Assembly: GCA_022561755.1 (NCBI GenBank) | Contig: JADFQN010000002.1 | Coordinates: 1 to 57,751, forward strand | Reading direction: 5' to 3' | DNA from: Bacteroidota bacterium | GTDB taxonomy: Bacteria > Bacteroidota > Rhodothermia > Rhodothermales > Rubricoccaceae | DNA length: 57,751 bases | Part shown: piece by piece, positions 27,509 to 37,376 of the stretch | How positions within the stretch are numbered: the first letter of the stretch is position 1 | Layout: each line of letters opens with the position of its first letter | Made by a program: the position numbers and the translations under genes | The notes under the pieces: generated by a model | Databases searched by the model: none | What the model saw: the letters and a program-made list of their open reading frames with translations, nothing else | Told to the model about the DNA's origin: nothing

Positions 27509-28708
27509 CTAGGCAGAGGTGTTGCCGAGCCTCCACGCCAGAAACGCCATGAACCCCGGCCCGAGGCGCAGTGCATCCTCGTCTATGGAGAATCGCGGGG
27601 TATGTAGGCCGTGCGTAACCCCATCCGCCTCGTTGCCGACGCCCAGCACGTAGAATACCCCCGGAAGCCGCTGGGTGTACCACGCGAAGTCCTCGCTGGC
27701 GTACCACTGCGGCAGGTCGACAACACGCTCCTCGCCGACGTACTCAATGGCTGCCGAGCGCACGAATTCGGCGGTGGCGGGGTCGTTGGACAGGGCGGGA
27801 TAGCCGACCAGGATCTCGACCTCACACGTCGCCCCGAAAGCGGCGGCGGTTTGTTCGCAGGTGCGTCGGATAAGGTCATGCGCGGCGAAGCGCCATTCTT
27901 CGTCCATCGCACGGAACGTGCCGATGAGCTGTACCTCACTCGGGACGATGTTCGTGGCGCCTTCGGCGATGATCTTTCCAAATGACAAGATGCTGGGCTG
28001 ATCCGCAGGGCGATTTCGTGAGATCACGACTTGCAATGCGATCAGGATGTGGGCCTGAACCAGCACAGGATCGACGAGCAGGTGGGGCGCCGCGGCGTGG
28101 CCGCCCTTGCCGCGGATGGTCAGGTAAATCTCATCCCCGGACGCCATGAATGCGCCGCTCCGTACGCCGAGCGATCCCACCGGCATCTCCGGAAAGACGT
28201 GCTGTCCGAGAATACGCTCGGGAGCAGTCTGCCCGTTTATTGCCTCCAGCACCCCGTCTTCGATCATAACCTTTGCGCCGCCGGGGAGTTTTTCCTCGCT
28301 GGGCTGGAAAATGAGCCGGATGCTCCCGGCCAGCTCCTCCCTGATTTCGGAGAGGATCATCGCCGCACCGAGCAGCGAGGCCGTGTGGGCGTCGTGCCCG
28401 CAGGCGTGCATCTTGCCGGGGTTCTCGGAGGCGAAATCGAAGTCGCTCGCCTCCTGAATCGGCAGCGCGTCGATGTCGGCGCGGAGGGCGAGCGTGGGGC
28501 CGGGCTTTCCGCCCTCGATCATTCCCACCACACCTGTCTTCGCTATGCCGGTGATGGGCTCAATCCCCATTCCGCGCAACGTGTGGGCGATTAGTGCAGC
28601 CGTCTCGTGCTCCTCAAAAGCCAGCTCCGGCCGACGGTGGATCGCCCGGCGCAGGCGCACGACCTCCGGGAAGATGTCGTCGGCGAGGGTGCGGATGCGG
28701 TTGATCAT
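27509..28708 (-). CDS. M20 family amidohydrolase/N-acyl amino acid amidohydrolase
   Basis: MHACGHDAHTASLLGAAMIL; GTFRAMDE; ORF N-terminal extension (MSKKHVLHNTHYAQTS) is repeat-derived. Confidence 0.93.
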   Translation of the reverse strand: MINRIRTLADDIFPEVVRLRRAIHRRPELAFEEHETAALIAHTLRGMGIEPITGIAKTGVVGMIEGGKPGPTLALRADIDALPIQEASDFDFASENPGKMHACGHDAHTASLLGAAMILSEIREELAGSIRLIFQPSEEKLPGGAKVMIEDGVLEAINGQTAPERILGQHVFPEMPVGSLGVRSGAFMASGDEIYLTIRGKGGHAAAPHLLVDPVLVQAHILIALQVVISRNRPADQPSILSFGKIIAEGATNIVPSEVQLIGTFRAMDEEWRFAAHDLIRRTCEQTAAAFGATCEVEILVGYPALSNDPATAEFVRSAAIEYVGEERVVDLPQWYASEDFAWYTQRLPGVFYVLGVGNEADGVTHGLHTPRFSIDEDALRLGPGFMAFLAWRLGNTSA

Positions 28709-28782
28709 GGAGGTTTGTGCGTAGTGGGTATTGTGTAATACGTGTTTCTTGCTCACTACGCATTACGCAATACGCCGTCGTT
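28709..28782. repeat. Word-repeat inverted element E7 (TACGCAATACG family)
   Basis: TGCGTAGTGGGTATTGTGTAATACG ... CACTACGCATTACGCAATACG. Confidence 0.8.
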
Positions 28783-29718
28783 TCAAAACAGCCGTCGCCG
28801 CTTGTTGAGGTAGGCGACCAGCGCCTCGTCGTACGGCTGCGAGGTGTCCAGTTCTACAAAGTCAACCGCCATCTCGCGGCAGCGCAGACGGAAGGTCTCG
28901 GCAAAAGCGCCGACGGCCTCGGTGTACGATTCGCGCAACTGTGCGGGCTGGAGGGCGACTTCCTCGCCGGTCTCCATGTCGCGGAAAACCATTGGGACGT
29001 CCGGGAACTGGAAGCGGCGCTCGGTGGCGGCGTCCAACACATGGAAGATGATGACCTCGTGGCCCCGGTACCGCAAGTGCTGGAGGGCTTTGAGGAGATC
29101 GTCGTGCGCGGCGACGTTCTCGAAGAGGTCCGTAACTACCACAACCAGTGCGCGGCGGTGGATGCGCTCGGCCACTTCGTGGAGCGCGGCCGCGGCCGCG
29201 GTCGCGCTTTCTTTTGAGGGCTCCATGTTGGCGATCCCATCAAGCACGGCGAGGAGGCCTCGCAGGTGCCCGCGGGTGCTCTTCGGCGGACGGAGGGTAT
29301 GCACCTCCTTGTCAAACGCGATCAGCCCCGTGGCATCCCGCTGGCGGACCATCAGGTAGTGCAGCGCAGCGGAAAGCGTGGCGCCGTAGTGCAGCTTGGT
29401 TACGGGGGCCTCACCCTGGTACCGCATCGATTCGCTGGTATCGAGCACGATGTAATGCCGGAGATTCGTCTCCTCCTCGTACTGTTTCACATAATAGCGA
29501 TCACTCTTGGCGTACACCTTCCAATCCACGTGGCGTAGCTCGTCGCCCGAGTTGTACGGCCGGTGCTCGGCGAACTCAACCGAGAACCCGTGGTAGGGGC
29601 TCTTGTGCATCCCCGTAATGAAACCCTCCACGATCAGCCGCGCGCGCAGCTCCATCGAGTCGAGGCGCGAGAGCACCTCGGGCGTCAGGAGTTGGGGGGA
29701 AGGGGCGGTTTGGGGCAC
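28783..29718 (-). CDS. DUF58 domain protein
   Basis: GMHKSPYHGFSVEFAEHRPYNSGDELRHVDWKVYAKSDRYYVKQYEEE. Confidence 0.94.
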   Translation of the reverse strand: MPQTAPSPQLLTPEVLSRLDSMELRARLIVEGFITGMHKSPYHGFSVEFAEHRPYNSGDELRHVDWKVYAKSDRYYVKQYEEETNLRHYIVLDTSESMRYQGEAPVTKLHYGATLSAALHYLMVRQRDATGLIAFDKEVHTLRPPKSTRGHLRGLLAVLDGIANMEPSKESATAAAAALHEVAERIHRRALVVVVTDLFENVAAHDDLLKALQHLRYRGHEVIIFHVLDAATERRFQFPDVPMVFRDMETGEEVALQPAQLRESYTEAVGAFAETFRLRCREMAVDFVELDTSQPYDEALVAYLNKRRRLF

Positions 29719-29756
29719 GGAGGCTATAGGGGTTAGGCGTGTAAGCTAAACGCAGA

Positions 29757-30042
29757 AGCTTTCGGATTTCGGATATGGGATATCGGATAGTGGATTTCGG
29801 ATTTCGGATATCGGATATCGGAATTTTAGATTTGGATCTTCGTATTTGGAGCTTGGAATTTGGAATTTCGGGTTTGGGATTAGCGTTGACCACTCACCAC
29901 CAACCACTGACTTCAGCGTTCATCCTTCCCCTTTCATCCTTCTCACGCCCCTTTTCCCATTACCCTTCGGACCCAGCCTTCCTCGTTCATCCTTCACTCT
30001 TTAACCTTCATCCTTCACCCTTCGGATTTCTAACTTCATACC
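29757..30042. repeat. Word-repeat element E8 (GGATATCGG arm plus TTCATCCTTC arm)
   Basis: GGATTTCGGATATGGGATATCGGATAGTGGATTTCGG... then GTTCATCCTTCCCCTTTCATCCTTC... Confidence 0.8.
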
Positions 30043-30650
30043 ATGCCTCTGCTCGCAACCGACACGGTAAAGGCGCGGTTGATGGACGCGGCCGACGTCG
30101 ATCGCACGCTCAACCGCCTCGCGCGCCAGATCGTCGAGCATCTCGACGACAACCCGCCCCGTGGCAGCGGGGAGGCTGAGCACGTTGAGCGGCTGGCGCT
30201 GGTGGGCATGCAGACGCGAGGCGTCCACATTGCACGGCGCCTGCGGGACAAGATTGAGGCTTTTGAGGGCATTCGCCTCCCTTTTGGCGTGCTGGATGCC
30301 ACCCTCTACCGCGACGATTACCGAAAGCGGTTGCGCCAACCCGTCGTCCAACCGACGGACATTCCCTTCGATGTGGACGGCCGCCGCCTCGTGCTGATAG
30401 ACGATGTGGTGTACACGGGCCGAACGACGCGCGCCGCGCTCGACGCCATCATGGACCTCGGCCGGCCGGCGTCCGTGCGCCTCCTTGCCTTCATCGACCG
30501 GGGCCTCCGCGAGCTTCCCGTTGCACCGGACTTCATCGGCCGGACGGTGCCGACGATTGCAGGGGAAGAAGTGCGCGTGTGCCTCACGGAAATCGACGGC
30601 GAAGACGGCGTGTGGCTGGTGGAACCGCAACCGAAGGATGAGGACGGCGC

Positions 30651-30654
<4 letters not shown>
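30043..30654 (+). CDS. pyrR: Bifunctional pyr operon regulator/uracil phosphoribosyltransferase
   Basis: [44 protein letters not shown]. Confidence 0.95.
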
Positions 30655-31621
<967 letters not shown>

Positions 31622-31634
<13 letters not shown>

Positions 31635-31815
31635 AAAGGGAAAAGGGTTAAGGGCGAAGGGTGCTCGACTCTGATATTCCCAAATCCCAAGCTCCCAATC
31701 GCAAGCTCCAAATTCCAAATTCCAAGGATTCGAACTCCAAACTCCAAAAATCCCAAATCCCAAATCCGAAATCCACTATCCGAAATCAGCAATCCCAAAT
31801 CGGTAATCCCATAAC
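31622..31815. repeat. Word-repeat element E9 (inverse of E10)
   Basis: GAAAGTGAAAAGGGAAAAGGG...GGGCGAAGGGTGCTCGACTCTGATATTCCC and CCAAATCCCAAATCCGAAATCC...; reverse complement shared with 38412-38466. Confidence 0.85.
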
Positions 31816-32260
31816 CATAGGATGGCGCGAGTGGCTGGCATTGCCTGAGCTGGGCCTGCCCGCCATCGAGGCCAAAGTGGACACTGGCGCAGCGACCTCC
31901 GCGCTGCATGCCGAAGACATCGAGCCCTTCGAGCGCGACGGGCGGTCCTTCGTCCGCTTTCGCACGCAGCCCATTTCAGACGTGGATGTTGTCTGCGAGG
32001 CCCCTGTGGTCGATCAACGTGAGGTCGCGGCGTCCAGTGGCCACAGCGAGTTGCGATTTGTCATCTCGACGATGCTCCGGTTGGGCGTCCGTTCGGATGC
32101 TCCCGCGTGGCCCATCGAGCTGACCCTCGCAGACCGAACGACGATGCAACTGTCCATGCTCCTCGGGCGCGAAGCGATGGCGGGGCGGATTGTAGTGGAC
32201 CCGGGTACGACACATACTATCTGCCGTGTAGACCGCCCTGAAGACTTTTACTCTCTATAG
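31661..32260 (+). CDS. RimK-associated ATP-dependent zinc protease-like (retropepsin-like) protein; N-terminus element-derived
   Basis: ITIGWREWLALPELGLPAIEAKVDTGAATSALHAEDIE; only in-frame standard start seen (GTG 31661) lies in the repeat. Confidence 0.8.
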   Translation: MLDSDIPKSQAPNRKLQIPNSKDSNSKLQKSQIPNPKSTIRNQQSQIGNPITIGWREWLALPELGLPAIEAKVDTGAATSALHAEDIEPFERDGRSFVRFRTQPISDVDVVCEAPVVDQREVAASSGHSELRFVISTMLRLGVRSDAPAWPIELTLADRTTMQLSMLLGREAMAGRIVVDPGTTHTICRVDRPEDFYSL

Positions 32261-33928
32261 CTCGGCATCGAGGGCGAGGTAGCTGCCAAACCGGCGGTTG
32301 AGGTCGAAATCCCATTCGAGCTGGACGCTGTACACGAAGTGATCCCGGTCGTATGCGTCGGTATCGCCATCCTCGTCGAACGTTCCGGGCGTGAGCCGCG
32401 CGGTGTCGATGGCCTCGACTACCTCGCGGCGGGCGAAGAACCGGAGCCCGTTTGAGAAGACGGGGACGTAGTCCCTGAAAAAGGCCTCTTCCTCCGCAAA
32501 GCCGACGAGCGGCGTCCACATCCAGTGCGTCTCGATCAGATCGGGCCGCTCCTTCTCGAACAGGTAAGCCGGGGCAGCCTCGTAGCCGAGGCGTGCGAGG
32601 GTGGAATCGCAAAGAAGGGCGAGGTCGAGCACGCGGAGATTGTCGCCGTGGAAAAGGAGAAGAGCCCCCATGTCGGCCGCAGCATACGTCATGCGATCCG
32701 CCCCGGCAGCGAGGCGGATTGCCTCCACACCCTTCGCGATGCCGGCAATGCTTGATATCGTGATGCCCTCATTCCGCTGCGCATAGGCCGCCCAAACGAG
32801 GCCAACCAGGCCGTTTAGAGCCACCGATGCAACAAAAATGCTGCGGATGATCCTTCGTCGTTTTCGTTTAGCGGCCTTATAAATCTGACGTGCCATGCCA
32901 ACCAGCAAAATCAACAGGGGCGGAAAAGCGATGTAGAACATCCGGTTCTTCGGCCCCCAGTTGTGCCCAATGGCCACGTTGAAAACGATGCCGGCAAGAA
33001 CGACCAGAACGAGCAGGCGATGCGGATCTGCGGCACTATGTCGGAGCCATCCTCGCAAAATGCGGGAACGCTCACCTTTGTTCGGTCCGGAAAGCAGGAT
33101 CGCCAACAGGCCGAGCCCAAGAGGAACAAGCGCCAACACAATAACCACGAGCGGTTTTGCGTGCTGGATTGCAGAGGCAACGAGGCCGTAATCCGGATGG
33201 TAGGGCGGGTGGCTCTTGGCCAGAATCGTGTTAGGTACCCACGCGCCGAAGTACGCGTGCCTCCAGAGACTCGTGCCTATGAACCCGGCTGCCCAAACGA
33301 GATGTTCCAGACGGAACAACCCGCGCGGACCTCGGCGAAGGAGCGTAACTATGACGAAGGGAACCAGGTACCACGCGGCCTCCCAACGCACGAGAAGGAA
33401 CAACGTTGAGGCTATCAGAAAGATGAGATGGCTCTTCGTACCGTCCTTGTTGTAGGCCAGGATGGCGAGAAGGAGAAGTGAGGCAAGGAGCGGTGTCTCC
33501 ATCCCGTTTACCGACTCGACCCACGCTATGCTCAGTGTTCCGAACAGCGCGACCACGGCCAAGGCGAACCTCGCATCCAGGTGCAGGCGCGCGAGCCTGT
33601 ACGTGAGGCCTATTGCCACTGCGTTGAAGGCGAGCCCAAGGATCTTGGCCGTCGTCAGCGTAGCACCTGGACTGCCCGCGAGTGGAGCCAGCAGTGCGTT
33701 CAGCAGCATCCACAGGGTAGTCGAGTAGCCCTCGACGATGCTCGAGAAGCGGGTTGGAGCAATCAGCCCATCGAATGCCAGTGTTCGGGCGTACGCAAGT
33801 GTGATGGCGCTGTCATCCCAGGTCGTGCTCCAAAAAACTGCCGCAAACACGACGTGAGCGCCCACCAGCAAGGCCAGCAATGGGAGGGCTCGCCGCCTCT
33901 CGTCGTTAGTGTGGGAATCGTGTCGCAT
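32255..33928 (-). CDS. Polytopic membrane protein, GT-C-like glycosyltransferase candidate
   Basis: N-terminal TTWDDSAITLAYARTLA; many TM helices; WRHAYFGAWVPNTILAKS. Confidence 0.65.
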   Translation of the reverse strand: MRHDSHTNDERRRALPLLALLVGAHVVFAAVFWSTTWDDSAITLAYARTLAFDGLIAPTRFSSIVEGYSTTLWMLLNALLAPLAGSPGATLTTAKILGLAFNAVAIGLTYRLARLHLDARFALAVVALFGTLSIAWVESVNGMETPLLASLLLLAILAYNKDGTKSHLIFLIASTLFLLVRWEAAWYLVPFVIVTLLRRGPRGLFRLEHLVWAAGFIGTSLWRHAYFGAWVPNTILAKSHPPYHPDYGLVASAIQHAKPLVVIVLALVPLGLGLLAILLSGPNKGERSRILRGWLRHSAADPHRLLVLVVLAGIVFNVAIGHNWGPKNRMFYIAFPPLLILLVGMARQIYKAAKRKRRRIIRSIFVASVALNGLVGLVWAAYAQRNEGITISSIAGIAKGVEAIRLAAGADRMTYAAADMGALLLFHGDNLRVLDLALLCDSTLARLGYEAAPAYLFEKERPDLIETHWMWTPLVGFAEEEAFFRDYVPVFSNGLRFFARREVVEAIDTARLTPGTFDEDGDTDAYDRDHFVYSVQLEWDFDLNRRFGSYLALDAEL

Positions 33929-34013
33929 TCGCGCAGTCGTTGCGGCGCGAAGGTAACCGAGGCCCTAGTCCTTGCCGGTCTTGCTGAGATCAACACGGTC
34001 GTTGCGGCCTTAT

Positions 34014-34175
34014 CAGCCTGATGAAAACCTCATCTTACCTGCGGCGGCGCCTCACGCTCGATCTCCGCGTTGTGAGATGCTCGACGAATCATCGATTCGC
34101 CTGCGATCTCACGCCTTGATCTCGAACGAGATACACTCGCCTCGGTGACAGAGCAGTTCTTCAACATGCTGCTAG
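34014..34175 (+). mobile_element. TIR element family R, copy 3 (degenerate ends)
   Basis: CTTACCTGCGGCGGCGCC...GAGATGCTCGACGAATCATCGATTCGCCTGCGATCTC...GACAGAGCAGTTCTTCAACATGCT. Confidence 0.65.
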
Positions 34176-34843
34176 GAACTCAATTCCGCTCGTTTTCCAA
34201 TTCGTCGTTCGGTTCCGGCCAGCAGGCGCTTGACGTTCGCGCGGTGTGTATACAGGATGAACAACGGAACGACCAGCGTGAATCCGAAGATGGGACCGGG
34301 GATGTCCCACCCGAACGGACCACGCTGGATCAGTAGACTGAACGGCAGCGACAGCGTGGAGAGGACAGAGCCCAACGATACAAAGCGCGTAGTGTAGACA
34401 AGCACCGCAAAGATTACGATGGCAACAACGATGGCTACGGGGATGAGGCCGAGGAGCATCCCCAGACCCGTGGCGACGCCCTTGCCTCCGCGAAACGTGC
34501 CGTAGAAGTACCGCCCGATGAGCGTATACACGTGGCCGAGTATGGCCGCTGAGCCCGCGAAAACCCTGATCCACGCATCCGAATCGGGACCGAGCCACAA
34601 AGGCAATCCGTCGCCAAAGCGAAATTGGCTTGCCACAACCGTGGCCAGCAGCCCTTTCAGCACGTCTCCAACAAAGACTAGCGTACCGGCTCCTTTGCCG
34701 AGCGCGCGGAAAACATTGGCGGTGCCGGCGTTGCCGCTGCCCATCTTGTGCAGATCAATCCCTCGGACCCTCCCGGCAATAACGCTGTTCGGGATGGAGC
34801 CCAACAGGTAACTGATGAGCAGGATGGTGAAGAGGGTGGGCAA
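34172..34843 (-). CDS. plsY: Glycerol-3-phosphate acyltransferase PlsY
   Basis: YLLGSIPNSVIAGRVRGIDLHKMGSGNAGTANVFRALG; FRGGKGVATGLG. Confidence 0.95.
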   Translation of the reverse strand: MPTLFTILLISYLLGSIPNSVIAGRVRGIDLHKMGSGNAGTANVFRALGKGAGTLVFVGDVLKGLLATVVASQFRFGDGLPLWLGPDSDAWIRVFAGSAAILGHVYTLIGRYFYGTFRGGKGVATGLGMLLGLIPVAIVVAIVIFAVLVYTTRFVSLGSVLSTLSLPFSLLIQRGPFGWDIPGPIFGFTLVVPLFILYTHRANVKRLLAGTERRIGKRAELSS

Positions 34844-34884
34844 CGGGCAGGAAGAAAGCGAGCCGGAAAATACGGGCTCCGGCG

Positions 34885-35047
34885 GGGTCTGTTAACACTC
34901 GGTGTGTTGAGATCGGTTCGAGGTTGGTCTGAGGACGATTCTAGGCGCGTGAGGAGTGCGATGCTCAAGCATCGAACAAGCGGCGCAACGCCGAAGCAAT
35001 CCAGAACGGCCCGAAACGGTCCACCGCGATTGACTGTCAACAGACCC
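34885..35047. mobile_element. Second TIR element type (GGGTCTGTTAACA...TGTCAACAGACCC)
   Basis: 13-bp terminal inverted repeats (12/13), 163 bp, non-coding. Confidence 0.6.
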
Positions 35048-35049
35048 TA

Positions 35050-35224
35050 AGAGGCTGTCGGACTTAGGGGTTCTTATCGAGGCAGACGAGAAATCGAGAG
35101 CAGTTTTCCGATCTGTCGAGGCGTCCCGCAGGCGCGCGGGATGCTACGTAACGAAAAAGATCGGAGAAACGGGCCGATTTGCCGCCGCCGCCGCAGTAAA
35201 ATCACCCTGAATCCGACGGACTCC
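35050..35224 (-). mobile_element. TIR element family R, copy 4
   Basis: GAGGCTGTCGGACTTAGGGG ... ACCCTGAATCCGACGGACTCC; internal similarity to 15119-15279. Confidence 0.7.
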
Positions 35225-35403
35225 TGGTTGAAGCTTCCATTGGGGGATGGGCAAGAAGCCGTTAAGATGGAACCGCAGAGTGAACTTGGTGTTGGGGGTC
35301 GCTGCCAAATGAGTATGTTTCAGGCACTACTTTTCTGGATGTGCTCTATTTTGTCATGCGGTAAGAAGAGGATGCCACCTTTTCGAGCCCTCTGCCGAAC
35401 GCC

Positions 35404-35883
35404 ATGAAACGAGCCATTCTATTTCTACCGGGTGCGTTGGCACTGCTTCTCGCAGCGCCGGCCAATGCCCAGAGTGACGATGCCGGCCGGCAGGTTGAGC
35501 GCATCGAGCGTATTGCGCCGGGTGGCCATCGCGCTGCCGATCGTGTGCTGAGGAGCGGCGTTGCCAGCCGGTATGCCCGCTCTCTTCACGGCCGCCGGAC
35601 CGCAAACGGCGAGCGCTACAACCACAACGCGATAACCGCGGCACATCGGTCGCTCCCGTTCGGTACCCTCGTTCGCGTTGCAAATACCCGAAATGGATTG
35701 GCCATCGTCGTCCGCATTAACGACCGCGGCCCATTCGTCCGGGGCCGCCAGCTCGATCTCTCCGGCGAAGCCGCCCGGCGACTGGGCTTCAGTGGACTGG
35801 CGCGTATTCAATATGAGATTGTCGATCCGGCTACGTTGCCGAGTCGTCAGCCGCCTCCGCCGAGAAAAGAGCGGCACGTTTGA
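35404..35883 (+). CDS. rlpA: RlpA-like double-psi beta-barrel septal ring protein
   Basis: GVASRYARSLHGRRTANGERYNHNAITAAHRSLPFGTLVRVANTRNG...VRINDRGPFVRGRQLDLS. Confidence 0.92.
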   Translation: MKRAILFLPGALALLLAAPANAQSDDAGRQVERIERIAPGGHRAADRVLRSGVASRYARSLHGRRTANGERYNHNAITAAHRSLPFGTLVRVANTRNGLAIVVRINDRGPFVRGRQLDLSGEAARRLGFSGLARIQYEIVDPATLPSRQPPPPRKERHV

Positions 35884-35905
35884 GCAGAGGCCATTTATTA
35901 ATTGC

Positions 35906-35940
35906 AAAGGCCGGACGAGATTTGTCGCCCGGCCTTTCTG
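35906..35940 (+). terminator. Rho-independent terminator-like hairpin
   Basis: AAAGGCCGG ... CCGGCCTTTCTG, 9-bp perfect stem between convergent genes. Confidence 0.65.
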
Positions 35941-35959
35941 TTGATGTGCCGCGGGTGCG

Positions 35960-37261
35960 CTACTTCAGCAGCGTAATGCGCTGGGAATCCACACGTCCTT
36001 CCGATTCCAACCGGACGAGGTAGAGGCCGCTCGGTAGGTGCGTAGCGTCGAAGACTGCCTCGTGCCGGCCGGCCGTATAGGTTCCTTCCGCAACCAGAGC
36101 GACCTCACGGCCCAGGGCATCCAAAATCGCAAGGCGGATCTCGGCGTCTGTTTCGAGAGTGAAGCGAAGCGTCGTGCTCGGATTGAAGGGATTGGGGTAG
36201 GCAGCTTCCAGCACGAAGGAAAGCGGTACCTCCGGCTCATCAGGCTCCGCAGCGGTCGGCAGGACGTCGATGCGCAAGACTAGGAGGCCATTCGATCCGT
36301 CGGAGGCGAGAATCTTCCCGGACGGGAGGTGAGGGTTCATCGTCCAGATCCCGAAGCCGCTCACACCGGTCTCGTAGTAGGCGACCTGCGTCGGGTTCAC
36401 GGGGTCCGATATGTCGTACACCCACGCCCCCCGGTCATAGTGGGCAAGGTAGAGGAGGTTATCCTTCGTGTGGCAGTTGTGCACCGTCGACTTCGCGTCC
36501 ACGATGATCTCGCCCACCTGTTCGACGTTGTTGGTGTCGCGGACGTCGAAGATTCGCGTCCAATGCCCCGCAGAGCCGATCTCGTTGCCGACGTAGAGGT
36601 ACGCTCCGCTGGGGTTCGTACAGAAGTTGTGCACGCCGCTGCCGGGGTAGTTGAAGCGCTCGATGAGGACGGGGTTCGCCTTATCCGAGACATCAACAAT
36701 GTCAATACCGTCGCCGAAAATGCCGGCAGTGTACATGGTATCGTTACGGACGAGGACGTCGTGGACGTAGTACGGGCTGTAGTTCCCCACGAATGTGGGA
36801 TTCTCGGGGTCGGCGAGGTCGTAGATTATGACGCCGCTGCTACCGTTCCCATAGAGGTACCCATCTACGATGCTGAGGGTGTGGAAGTCTCCACCAAAGG
36901 TGCCAACAGAGGTGGGGTTCTCAGGGTCCTCGATGTCGATGATCAGCGTGGGGTTGCTGTTGGACGTGAGATAGGCGTAGTGGCCGTACGCCTCGACATC
37001 GCTCCCGTCTCCGTTCATCGGAACGAACGCCTCGGCGACTGGGACGTCGTCGGTGACGTCAATTACGTTAAGGCCACCGGAGATCCATGAGGCAAGGAGG
37101 GCGTACTCCCGACCGTCGGGACCGACGTACGTCCAGACGTCGGAGTACGAGTCACCAGGGCGGGGGTCGAGTTGTCCGACCAGCGTCATGTTGTCGGACT
37201 GGGCAAAAGCCGAGACGGACGTGGCAAGAAAGGCGGTGGCAAGAACGAGACGTGCAAGCAT
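35960..37261 (-). CDS. Choice-of-anchor B/LVIVD-repeat secreted protein with T9SS-type C-terminal domain
   Basis: GGLNVIDVTDDVPVAEAF; IIYDLADPENPTFVGNY; AAYPNPFNPSTTLRFTLETDAEIRLAILDALGREVALV. Confidence 0.88.
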   Translation of the reverse strand: MLARLVLATAFLATSVSAFAQSDNMTLVGQLDPRPGDSYSDVWTYVGPDGREYALLASWISGGLNVIDVTDDVPVAEAFVPMNGDGSDVEAYGHYAYLTSNSNPTLIIDIEDPENPTSVGTFGGDFHTLSIVDGYLYGNGSSGVIIYDLADPENPTFVGNYSPYYVHDVLVRNDTMYTAGIFGDGIDIVDVSDKANPVLIERFNYPGSGVHNFCTNPSGAYLYVGNEIGSAGHWTRIFDVRDTNNVEQVGEIIVDAKSTVHNCHTKDNLLYLAHYDRGAWVYDISDPVNPTQVAYYETGVSGFGIWTMNPHLPSGKILASDGSNGLLVLRIDVLPTAAEPDEPEVPLSFVLEAAYPNPFNPSTTLRFTLETDAEIRLAILDALGREVALVAEGTYTAGRHEAVFDATHLPSGLYLVRLESEGRVDSQRITLLK

Positions 37262-37346
37262 GGTATGTGAGGGCAGAGAATGTCGAAGGTTACAAGGAAG
37301 GTAGGAAAAGGGCGTGATGCAAGAAGAAAAAGGGCAAAAGCGCCCC

Positions 37347-37376
37347 CCTTGAGCTATCGGGCCTTGAGCTATCGGG
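37347..37376. repeat. Tandem 15-bp duplication at the nadC stop codon
   Basis: CCTTGAGCTATCGGG x2. Confidence 0.9.

Noticed and set aside
29757-30042. Possible CRISPR array because of repeated GGATATCGG words
   Set aside because: Units are short (8-10 bp), imperfect and contiguous, with no unique spacers and no cas genes
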